From positions 1 to 64,000 of the forward strand of contig JANQGG010000015.1 of NCBI GenBank assembly GCA_028277445.1: a DNA stretch of 64,000 nt, read 5' to 3'. The notes beneath the pieces were generated by a model. It was not told where the DNA came from, searched no databases, and worked only from the letters and a program-made list of their open reading frames with translations. This DNA is from Chloroherpetonaceae bacterium. GTDB lineage: Bacteria > Bacteroidota > Chlorobiia > Chlorobiales > Chloroherpetonaceae. Shown here in pieces: positions 43,703 to 53,600 of this stretch (position 1 is its first letter; each line of letters opens with the position of its first letter). The position numbers were made by a program, and so were the translations under genes.

Positions 43703-45259
43703 TTATACCGACCAAAAATCCCGATCCAGGCTTCGATATTGAATGGCTTCAACCAGGTGTTTGAACAAAATATCATCGGAGGAGTCCAGGTCGGCTATAG
43801 TTCGGCTTACTTTTAACAATCGTGAGTAGGCTCTTGCAGAAAGATTGAGCCGTTTCATGCTTTCAAGCAAGCGGGTTTCACTGGTTGGATCAAGCTTGCA
43901 AAATTCTCTGAGCATTGGGCTTGTCATCTGCGAATTGCAAAATATCCTTTGATTTTGGTACTCGGAAAACCGTTTGTGTTGGATTTCTCTGGCACGGCGA
44001 ACCCGATCTCTGATACGCTCAGAACTCTCAGAGCTATCCTTTGAAAACAACTCGTTATGTTCAACTTTAGGCACATCGATATGGATATCAATCCGATCCA
44101 ATAGCGGGCCGGAGATTTTTGATAAGTAGCGTTGTATTTGTTGCGGCGAGGCGGTATAGTTACCGTTTTCATCCTTGAGCGCTCCAGCCGGGCTCGGATT
44201 CATGGCGGCAACAAGCATAAAATTTGCCGGGTACTTGGTGGAGATGGCGGCTCTGGAAACGGTAACTTCGCCATCTTCAAGAGGTTGGCGAAGGACTTCC
44301 AACGTGGGCCGGGAAAATTCGGGCAGTTCATCCAAAAATAAAACCCCGTTATGCGCAAGGCTGATTTCACCGGGTTTCGCATACGCGCCACCTCCGATTA
44401 ATGCAACGCTGCTTGAGCTGTGATGGGGCGATCTAAACGGTCGGGTGTTGATAAGCGCATGACCATTTAACAGTCCGGCAACCGAATAGATCTTTGTGGT
44501 TTCGAGCGCTTCTTCGAATAATAGTGGCGGCAGTATTCCCGGCAAAGCTTTGGCCAGCATGGTTTTTCCACTTCCGGGCGGCCCGATCATGATAACATTA
44601 TGTCCTCCGGCAGCAGCGATCTCCAAACAGCGTTTCGTGGTTTGCTGGCCTTTGATATCGGAAAAATCTACGGCGGTTTTAATGGGCGAATAAAATGTTT
44701 GGCTGAGATCGGCTTCGGTTAAAGGTAGTTGAATGGACTCGTTCAGAAACTGCACCGCATCATTAAGGTTTTCCAGCCCATACACCGATAGGCCGGATGC
44801 ATTTGCTGCTGAGGCTACAGAGGCTTCCAACGCATTTTGTTTTGGGAGTAACATGCGTTTAAACCCTTTTTTCGATGCCATCGCAGCAATCGGCAATGCC
44901 CCTGAAATGGATCGCAATGCTCCATCCAAAGCCAGTTCGCCTAGAATAAGCGTTTCACTTAAATTGTTGTGATCAATAACGCCCATTGAAGCCAACAGAC
45001 CAATGGCGATGGGCAGGTCAAACGCCGTTCCTTCTTTTCGCACATCAGCCGGCGCTAAATTTACGGTGATCTTTCTCGGCGGTAAGCTGTGACCGGAGTT
45101 CTTGATGGCAGTGCTGACGCGCTCACGGCTTTCTTTGATGGCGTTATCCGGCAGGCCAACCACGATAAACGCCGGCAAACCACTATCCAGGTTAGTTTCT
45201 ATTTCAATAAGCAGGGCATCAACGCCTTGAACGGCTGCCGAATAAAGTTGGGATAACAT
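43703..45259 (-). CDS. comM: YifB/ComM family AAA+ ATPase (Mg chelatase-like)
   Basis: 518 residues. The N-terminal Lon-protease-like fold starts with AVQGVDALLIEIE and VGLPDNAIKESRERV; Walker A GPPGSGKTMLAKALPGILPP follows near residue 220, then HHSSSSVALIGGG, Walker B VLFLDELPEF, the NPSPAG sensor region and a C-terminal four-helix domain (LNLSARAYSRLLKVSRTIADL). ComM homologues are helicases that aid branch migration of incoming DNA in natural transformation. Full length with no damage. Single gene between accessory segments. Confidence 0.93.
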   Translation of the reverse strand: MLSQLYSAAVQGVDALLIEIETNLDSGLPAFIVVGLPDNAIKESRERVSTAIKNSGHSLPPRKITVNLAPADVRKEGTAFDLPIAIGLLASMGVIDHNNLSETLILGELALDGALRSISGALPIAAMASKKGFKRMLLPKQNALEASVASAANASGLSVYGLENLNDAVQFLNESIQLPLTEADLSQTFYSPIKTAVDFSDIKGQQTTKRCLEIAAAGGHNVIMIGPPGSGKTMLAKALPGILPPLLFEEALETTKIYSVAGLLNGHALINTRPFRSPHHSSSSVALIGGGAYAKPGEISLAHNGVLFLDELPEFSRPTLEVLRQPLEDGEVTVSRAAISTKYPANFMLVAAMNPSPAGALKDENGNYTASPQQIQRYLSKISGPLLDRIDIHIDVPKVEHNELFSKDSSESSERIRDRVRRAREIQHKRFSEYQNQRIFCNSQMTSPMLREFCKLDPTSETRLLESMKRLNLSARAYSRLLKVSRTIADLDSSDDILFKHLVEAIQYRSLDRDFWSV

Positions 45260-45401
45260 GGGTGTTATGGGGATAGCAAATCGTTATAAAATTACGAATT
45301 CTTTTTCAGCTTAAATGTAAAGCACCTTAAGGATTTACACAAGTGTTGTTAGGGATTTCATAAACTCAAATTGGATAAAAAACGATCTGAATGAAAAGTC
45401 A

Positions 45402-45430
45402 CCTCACACCGGGAGAGGATTTCGGTGAGG
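45402..45430. repeat. palindromic dispersed repeat
   Basis: CCTCACACCG (45402-45411) pairs with CGGTGAGG (45423-45430) with one bulged A and an 11-base loop. The sequence resembles intergenic palindromes frequent in many bacterial genomes. It is the only feature seen in 45260-45500. Confidence 0.45.
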
Positions 45431-45500
45431 GGAAAAATGCAAGGTCAAATTGCCCCGCTATTCCTATAGCATTTCTTAAGATGGTTTCGTTGTTTTTCTG

Positions 45501-45920
45501 TTACTTTAATTTATAATTATCCCAATATTCCCTTGGCGTCAATATTTTAGTGCGTTCAAATTCTGTTATTTTAAAATCTTGTGTGTTTCCTGTAATTAAA
45601 TAGTCAGCTGAACTTATTGATGATAATTCTAAGAATTTGTTATCACTTATATCTTTTAAAACTTTAATATTGCGATCAGTTTTATAAAATGTAGATATTT
45701 CGAAAATTTTGTTCAATACAATATCAGCTTTTACTGTGAAGTTTTTGTAGATAGTGAATTTTTTTCTATTCATAACCTCAATATATTCTGCAAATATTTC
45801 TTCAGATAGAGAAATTTCAACTTTTTGCGGAAGAACTAAATCAAATACAATTTTAGTGGGGATAGAGTTTGAAATTAGAGCTGATACAAAAACATTTGTA
45901 TCAAGAATTAGCTTTTGCAT
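45501..45920 (-). CDS. PIN-domain toxin (putative PIN family, VapC-like)
   Basis: 139 residues. PIN nuclease fold with the first acidic residue in LILDTNVFVSALI (Asp7), a conserved Glu in EIFAEYIEV and later Asp residues in SADYLITGNTQDFK. This spacing is that of the PIN-family toxins of the TIGR00305 type. Metal-dependent RNase expected. It overlaps the upstream 75-residue gene by 20 bases, the usual antitoxin-first arrangement. Confidence 0.85.
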   Translation of the reverse strand: MQKLILDTNVFVSALISNSIPTKIVFDLVLPQKVEISLSEEIFAEYIEVMNRKKFTIYKNFTVKADIVLNKIFEISTFYKTDRNIKVLKDISDNKFLELSSISSADYLITGNTQDFKITEFERTKILTPREYWDNYKLK

Positions 45921-46128
45921 CCCTTACAGCTTTGATTTCTGCATCAATTTCATCCATAGTCATTTTTGATAATCCCTCATTTTCTGCAATTCTATTGCAT
46001 TCCAGAAGTGCTTTTCTGGCATATTCTAGACTTATTAAATCAACCAAATCTGTAAAGTTAATATCCTTTTTTTCAAAATTATACTTTTCAAAGTCTGAAT
46101 CACTTATTTTTATCTGTATAGTCCGCAT
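45901..46128 (-). CDS. antitoxin of the PIN toxin pair
   Basis: 75 residues, acidic and helical. It begins with a short strand (TIQIKISDSDF) like ribbon-helix-helix antitoxins, followed by DLVDLISLEYARKALLECNR and a C-terminal tail rich in Asp/Glu/Lys that would bind the toxin. It precedes and overlaps the PIN gene. Family named from position and shape rather than from a diagnostic motif. Confidence 0.75.
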   Translation of the reverse strand: MRTIQIKISDSDFEKYNFEKKDINFTDLVDLISLEYARKALLECNRIAENEGLSKMTMDEIDAEIKAVRDAKANS

Positions 46129-46219
46129 ATCATTCTATTTATATTAGTCACACGACGTTTCTTTGAATTTTGTTCTTATTTAAATTGTTCTTCTGAATTT
46201 TCCAATTCTCTGTAAAGCC

Positions 46220-46431
46220 TTGGAAGTTCTAAATAAATATATTCAGAAGAAGTGCCAAATATGCGTCGGCATGTCGCTCTCAGCATTACACCCAAACGTT
46301 TGGTGGATGAAACGTAGCGTAATATCAGCAAATACGTCAAGCGGAGTGAGACTGTATCTGTCGATATGGAGCGGGTCAGCGGGTGACAACGCAGCTATGT
46401 TTTATTCCACTTTGTAGAGTGGCGTTTTTTT
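46220..46431. repeat. GC-richer repeat-like insert with a plus-strand terminator-like hairpin
   Basis: A segment noticeably richer in GC than the AT-rich genes on each side. It contains the palindrome CCAAACGTTTGG (46292-46303) and ends in CCACT-TTGTAG-AGTGG followed by CG and seven T (46407-46431), a plus-strand terminator shape with no gene upstream to serve. Both strands are open for about 50-65 codons, but neither has a start signal. Read on the minus strand it gives SLTPLDVFADITLRF, a peptide I recall from repeated elements in Bacteroidota genomes. Confidence 0.4.
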
Positions 46432-47186
46432 CATTTTAACAATTTATATCTTTCAGAATCCAATTTATTAAAATCATTCAACATATATTCAAAATACCTA
46501 TTTAAAATTATCCAACCTCTATGTGTTATTTCAGTAGTGATATCTCCTGAAATCCGAACAGACTTTCCATGTCTTACTTCTTTTGAGTTATCTGTTATAA
46601 ATTTTATATAATCTTTATCAATATTTAATTCTGATCTGAAAAGTTCCCATGCTCTTTTGTCATTATTCTGTTCGTTAGAAATAATTTGTTTTAATCTCTC
46701 TATTCCTCTAGCTATATTAACTACTGAAATATGCGGAACAGAAATTGCTTCTATTAATTCTCTTAAACACATGAAAATAGAAGGATTCTTCAGAGTCAAA
46801 TCACAAATTTTATTGTAGTTATCTTTTAAATCAAAAGCAGAACAGAAATCCTTGAGTTTTGAATCATGTAATAAAATGAAGTTTTTCTCTCCGTCATTGA
46901 TTCTATAAAAATCAAAGTGCAAGTTAAAACCAATTCCTTGGTTAAATGCAACTAAATCAATCTGTGCTCTTGCTAAATCCAATACTCTTCTATAGATTTC
47001 AGGAAGTAATACACTATTAAATTCTTCTACTTCGACTTTAACTTCAATTAATGAGTTTTCAATCTTGAATTCAAAATGATATTCGCAATTATTTTCGGTA
47101 TCTTTCCATGATAATGAAGGTTTATAATAAACTGTCAGGTTGACAGTTTTTGGTAATATATATCCACTAAACAATATCTTATCCAT
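46431..47186 (-). CDS. hypothetical protein, possible HEPN-type domain
   Basis: 251 residues, AT-rich, no signal peptide. The N-terminal 120 residues are beta-rich; the C-terminal 110 are helical and contain SKEVRHGKSVRI, reminiscent of the R-x-H-type catalytic motif of ApeA-like HEPN proteins in anti-phage systems. This is a weak resemblance. Upstream, ACTCAAC (47226-47232; GTTGAGT on the coding strand) could be a cassette border. Position beside a toxin-antitoxin pair fits a defence or accessory role. Confidence 0.5.
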   Translation of the reverse strand: MDKILFSGYILPKTVNLTVYYKPSLSWKDTENNCEYHFEFKIENSLIEVKVEVEEFNSVLLPEIYRRVLDLARAQIDLVAFNQGIGFNLHFDFYRINDGEKNFILLHDSKLKDFCSAFDLKDNYNKICDLTLKNPSIFMCLRELIEAISVPHISVVNIARGIERLKQIISNEQNNDKRAWELFRSELNIDKDYIKFITDNSKEVRHGKSVRISGDITTEITHRGWIILNRYFEYMLNDFNKLDSERYKLLK

Positions 47187-47698
47187 TATTATTTGAAGGT
47201 TTGAGGTTCTGTTGGTTTAAATGCCACTCAACGTTTGTGCATAGTTATTGTTCTGATACCCTAAAATCAGCGGTATAAGAACAATGGTTTATATTTTTCT
47301 TTTATCATTCTTACTCATTTTTAGTCAAAAAAACGCATCAATCGGATGTTTGATCTTATCAATAGCATTTTTGGAGACAAGGGTATAACTTTCAGTCGTT
47401 TTTGAGCTCTCGCGTTCCAATTCTTTTCTGAAAAAGCAAATCTATGTATTGCCTTAAAGTTTCATCCATCTCATGCGCTCTCGTCTTGTATAACATAGAT
47501 TATATGTTCCGCATAAGCCCCAATTCCATTACTATTTCGGCGTCTTATACGGATCGGTATAACACCACGGCTTATTAACGAATTGAAAGACGAAAATTTG
47601 GAGGCATCAAAAATGTTTTAGGGATTATTACAAAAAAAGATCACCAAATATTAAGAAGCCACGATTAAAATCCCAAAATTCTAAAACATGATCTGGGA
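47187..47698. other. 512-base non-coding stretch with attC-like and palindromic elements
   Basis: Three structures are seen. First, 47226-47290 carries ACTCAAC, then AACGTTTGTGCATAGTTATTG and a hairpin (ATTGTTCTGATACC against GGTATAAGAACAAT), attC-like on the minus strand. Second, AACATA-GATTA-TATGTT (47491-47507). Third, an imperfect hairpin CCGCATAAG (47509-47517) against CTTATACGG (47544-47552). No ORF. The sprA stop is 3' of it, with no clear terminator. Confidence 0.5.
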
Positions 47699-50600
47699 TT
47701 ACCCACCGATGGATACCCTGAAATTAAAACCGATTTCCTGTTTGGTGGTTTCGAAAATATTACTCCCCGAATCTTTGGGTTTGGTTTTGTTATAACGCCA
47801 GAAAAAGCTGGCATTGACACGATTGCTTAAATCGTAGCTTACACGGGGTTCAAGACTTAGCCGGGTAAGACCGCTTGCCGGCAGATCCTGATCAGTGTCA
47901 AAAACAAATGTTTCCTGCTCTTCATCGGCAATAGCAAAGGTAAATGCAATGTTCAAGCTGTTGTTAAATCTGCCGCCAATAAGCGGTAACTTAAATCCAC
48001 GCGTTTGATAATTGATGGTGGCGCTGAACTGGTTGCTTTTGGTTTGTGAGATGGTGTTGTTTCCCGGATTCAGACTGATATCGCGGCTTTTGTTGAAATT
48101 AAATGACGAGGTTATGCCGATTTTCCAATTGATATTGATGCCAATGAGCGGCGAAAGTTGTTCGGTAATTGCTGAGGATTGGATTTGGCGCACGCTATCG
48201 CTAGGTGGATGGGTATAAGACGTCTTATAAGTGCTTACATAGGAGTGTTCCAAACTCACCGACCGGGCAAGCGCATTTAATATCGGAAGGCTTTCAATTC
48301 CCGATAGGCTGATTCGCCAGTTGGGCAACGGAATCATTTCCGTGGCGATTGAATTTAATCCCAAAGCGCTTCCGATAAAACGTCCCACGCCGCTTGGCTC
48401 AAAGCTTTTTTCAAAGGTGCGAGCCACTTCCAAACGATTTATTGATAAGGAATCAACTGAAGGTAGAGAATTTCTAAAATCATCAATATCGCGCGAAAGC
48501 GAAATTGTGCTTCTGGTAAGCGAGCCATTCCGAGAAATTTGAGAAACTTCGCCGGTGCTATCAATGACGCTTTGCTTTCCAAACGTCCAATTGGTTTGCC
48601 ACGAAAAGCTGATTCTTAAATTTCGGATTGGCGTCCAGTTGGTATTTATGTTAACCGAATTGGATTGATTGAATTGATCGGTAAACTGAAGCGGCGCCAG
48701 TACTCGATCGCCGATATCGGAACTTAACCCGAGCTGATAGCCGAACGATGGTGAGCGAAGGCTATCGGAACGGTCGCTGAACGGCAAAAAGTTAAACCAT
48801 CCCGGCCCACCGGCCAGTCCGGGATTTCGCAGTGAGTTGCTTTGGTTAAACGAAACGGAAACTTGGTCGAACCGGGTTAAGGAGCTTGCAAAGCCGCTTA
48901 GGCCGCTCAAGACATATTTTGCCAAGTTGTTTTCAGCGCTGGCTGTGTCTGAAGCGTTCTTTCCACGAATGCGATTCGAACTTGAGGCGTATTGGCTGGA
49001 GTTAACGCCAATTTTTTTAAAAAAATCTTTCACATTAATGCCGCTCTGGATTCTTAACGACGTAGAATTTTGGGCGTTGTTGCCCTGCTGGTTCTCACGG
49101 TCAGGATTGGGATTGCTCCAGGCGTATTGCGAGCTATAATTGAAGTTCCAGGTCATCCAATCAAGCGGATCAATCATTTTTGGCCGCCAGCTAAACCCGA
49201 CCGTTTGATTGAATTGTTTGTCGTTGCCAAGTTCAAACCGGGAAATGTCTTTAATGATCCGATCAAAAACCGATCCGTTTGAAGGTTCTAGTTTTATACC
49301 GCTATCTGGCTCAGTAACAACATAGTTGTTTAAACTCGAAACCATTTGCGAGGTATATTTTATATCAAACGTTTCGGTGAGTTTGTAAGTCATATTAGCG
49401 CCCCGCGTTGCAGAAAATGTACTATTGAATGGCAATGGGTCTTGATTTCGGGGCTGGCTTTGCGAACGCTGACGGTTAAAGCTTAAGTTCAGGCCATAAC
49501 TTTGCGGCAAGTAATATAGCTTAAAATCTTTGTACGTGTCCAAAACAGGCACGGCGCCTAAAAATCCCAAAGGCTCAATAAAAAACGAATTGCTCGGCAA
49601 AGCCAGATTATACAAAATGCCCGATTGCCACGACCACGATTCGTTGAATGTTTCGGATGGCGAGCGCGAACGGGTTTTGGTGTAATTGAAATTCACTGAA
49701 GTTCTATCCAGCGTATAACGGCTAATTATAAAATCCGAGGGTTTTGTTTTTTTTATGCTGGGTATGCTTATTCGGTTGCTCACCGAAAGGGTTTGTGCTT
49801 CCATGCGCAGTTGATTCTCATAACTTTTTGCCTCTTCTTCGGTAGCACCTTGTGCCAGGGTATCGGCAACAGCACGCTCAATTTGGCGATCCAGTTCGAT
49901 ATCGGTTTGTTTTGGGCTGTATTTGGGAATTGAACTGTTTTCGGTGTGCTCAACGGTGATCGGGATGCTCCACCCATCTTCGGCAGGCAGCAGCTTATCC
50001 ATATTCACCGTTGTGGATACCGACCAGTTATGTTTGTTGTTTTGACTGCTGAGTGGGTTTAAGCGAACATCAACCGCATGAAAATCAGCCGTTTGACGCT
50101 CAATAGCCGCATTAAGTGTGATAAAGTCGGCGAGCTTTAATGTGGCATTGGCTCGCGCCGCCCATCCCGGATCTTCATCAAATCCCGAAACCCTTAATTC
50201 ATTGAACCATACTTCAGCCGAATCGATGGTTTTTAAGTTTGGGTTGATCATGCCAACAACGAAATAGCGTATGTTTCCTAACGATGGATTGCCTTTGATC
50301 ACAATTTCGTTGTTGTCATCGATTTGTCGCCGGATAAATCCGCTTGAATCACGCGCGCTAAGTTTATAAGCCGAAAGCGCTTTAAGGTCGATATCAAAAG
50401 TATTTTGATCGGGCCATAATATCTTACGAGCCTCTTCGTATTCACTGGAATTGATATTGGAAGGCACTTCAAAATCTTTGGGTGAAGCCTTCAGCGCAAT
50501 TCGGTATTCGTAGTAGTTGTCGGTTTCCGCCGAACCGAATCGTAAAAATGCCATCAGGGTATCTTCCGATTCGTACTCAGCATGGGTAAACATGCGCAAC

Positions 50601-53600
50601 CGCTGATACGGGTTGAGATTAAGCGATGAGCTGCCAAAGGAAAAGTCGCGCGAGGCGGCTCGAGGGGTTTCTGTTGTAAGCTCGCGGCCGTTAAGCACTA
50701 ACGATTGCTCATTTTCAAGAATATTTTCATCAGAGCGAATTTGATTTCGGGCTCGCTCAATCCCCGGCGGTAAGGCATACTGCGAGCTGTTTTCTTCGAG
50801 ATTTATGGCTGAAATCGATACCAGTGAATCCGGGCTGGCGCTTGGAAATTTATACCATTGCGACCCGATAAAATCCAAAGAAGCAAACTGGAAATTGTGG
50901 TTGGTTTCAAAACCGCTGATCCATACTCTGGCATAAGTGATATTATTAAAACCCGGCGGTAGGCCAGATGTTGAGGTAAAACTTTCGATCGGAACACGAA
51001 AAAGCACAAACCCGCCATTGCGCTGAACGGTTGGCGTGCTCACACCGCCACCGACGACAAACGCGCCCGATGGCCCGTCGGGGTCGCTAAGTCTTGAAGC
51101 CCGGATCGGAATTTTATAGCGATAGAAATTATTGCTGCGATCCGCAGTGTTGTTTTGATTTAAATCTTCCGTATCCGGTGTATTTGTGGTAACCCGCCTT
51201 CCGGGTACCGAATTGCTTTCTGGCCCATTATTGTAATCGTATTGTGAGTTATTGTTTTCCGGCGGTATGTAATTATCGCCGCTAAGGTCTTGCAGGATAT
51301 TTGACAAGTCGGCGCTGATTTCAGGATCGGAAGACAGATCCGGGTCGGTGGTCAATTGTTCTACAGCGCTTTTGAAGTCGGTAAAGGTTAAGTTTTCATC
51401 CGCATCGTTTAAGCCATCCAATCCAATATCTTCGGTTAAGCTGGCATTGCTTGGATCGCGGTTCAAAATCCGATTGACTTTCAATCCGGTAACCGAACTT
51501 TTCAAAAACCGGCCATAGTCATCACGGCCATACAATGTACTTTCATTATTCAAGTCTGAAATGCTGGTTGGCATACCATCTTCTGTATTCAGTTCGCCAT
51601 TGGGCAGAATGTCTTCACTGATGGCCCCTAAATCGATGTATAAATAGCCGCTATCATCAATGGCTGTGTTTTCAGGGGTTACTTTCAACCAAAACTCGAT
51701 AAACTCAACATTCGATTGCTCAAGTTTCCTGGCGTACTGAGGCAACAGACGCATCATCCCGCCCCAGGCGCTATCCGGATTTTGATATAACGATGATTTC
51801 AGATTCAGCGAATAGTTATACGGGCCGCGGCGTTTCGGAAAATAATCCAAAACCAGCGGTGTTAGCGTTTGCTCGTCCCGAGCGCCTTGGCGTTTTGGGA
51901 AAACGTCGCTCAGACTCGGATTACGCGAGTCATTTTGTTCATAAGTATACCACGAAAGCAATGCGCGCTGATGAGAGCGGTCCGAAGCAGGCATGCCGCT
52001 TTCCAGAAGAGGCGGCGAAGCTAGACTCCAATTGCTGAATTCCCGGCCAAGGGAAATAATTTGTTTAGTGCCTTCAAAATCATCGATGTAGCTCACCCCA
52101 TTCGGGTCAAGCTTTGTATTAAGTTCGGAAGGGTGACCGGGCAGGATTCGGGCATATTCGGCATTTAATAAAACTTCGGATGGGGTTTTTGTGCTGATCA
52201 GCGGCATGGCATCCACCAGTTTGGTTAGCCAGCGCAATTTGGTTTTGAACTGCATATCCATGCCAACAATGCTATTGGAGATCGGTTCATCGCCCACACG
52301 AATTTTATCGGCCAAGGGTTCTTCGCTATACTGCAGAAACGTGCCGCCAAGTTTAAAGTCGGGGTTGATATCGTATTCGGCGCGTGCGCCAAGGATTGTT
52401 TTTGAAGCAATGGTCAAAAGTTCGTTACGCTCGTAGCGGATGTTTAAATTCGAACCGGCGCCTAAAACATCTTGCCTTAAAATATTTACCGTTCCCAACT
52501 GATAATCTACTGTGTAGTCGCTGCCTTCGTTTAAAAGACCCGAATTGGTGGTAATGGAAACACTGCCCGGCACAATGTTAAATCCAAGGTTATACGTGGT
52601 TTGGAATTCACTTTTGAATTTCACCTGAATGACATAGCGGTTTTTTTCACCGGAACGCTCGGCCACGTATTTTTCATTCTCATAGATTTCCGAGTAATTA
52701 AAACTTCCGATTTCTGCTCCGGCATCATCAACCGCCGATTTGATTTGGGCTGAAAACGGACGTTGATAGGGAAAGATCAGCAAGCCGCGCTCGCTATCGA
52801 CCGTCAGGCCATTGATAAAATCAAAACGGCTGTCAGACGTTGGGTTGTTTGAAGCATCAAACCGATCAATACCCAAAATGTTATTGATTGTTCGTAATTC
52901 ACCACTTTGGTTGGTTATTGAAGGCGTCGTTGGCAAGTAAGGCGTTTCGGGTGGCGATGATCCGGGCTGTTCGTAGAGTACATTCAGTTCAAATCCATCT
53001 TCCTGAATATTGCGGGCGCCAAAGCTGTAGATATTTTTAAGCATTAAAATCCACGATCCGATATCCGAACTGCTTAAATAGGGCGGTTTAATGAGTTTTA
53101 AAATCAGCCGTTTATCCGTATCGGGATTATCAAGCACAAAATCCCCGATTTTGATTGGTGTAGCGCCGGATGTCGAAAATTCAATCGATGCAGCAAGCGC
53201 ATCAATATCGTTAAGCTGGGTAAGCAAGGTGATGTAACCGAGGCGTTTATCCAGAAGATAGTCGGTGCCTTCAATAAGCTGGCGGAAATTACCCACCACA
53301 ATTTTTTTTCCATCGCCCTCAAGATTAAAATCAGGATCGCGGTACTGTTCAAGTCGCTCAGAGCTTTGTTGTGGAAAGTTCGGATCATTCGGATCAAGGT
53401 CGGGCGCATAGTATAACGTGGTGGGGAAGGGAAACCCGTTTTGCAGCAAGTCCTGCGAATAGGGCCGATCACCCAGATTTAAAAGCGCAACCGCATTTCG
53501 GGTAGCCTTGGTTTGCGTTGTTTGCTGCTCGGAAATCCACAAGTTGATCCGGCTAAGCTGGCGGCCTTCCTCGGTAGGGATGATGATCAACGGTTCATTG

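Noticed and set aside
46220-46417. Plus-strand frame of 66 codons
   Set aside because: Lies within the repeat-like insert and has no ribosome binding site; treated as part of the repeat.
47485-47520. dif/XerCD site (TAACATA ... CGCATAA)
   Set aside because: The half-sites are in the wrong order and spacing for XerC/XerD; it fits better as part of a palindromic repeat.
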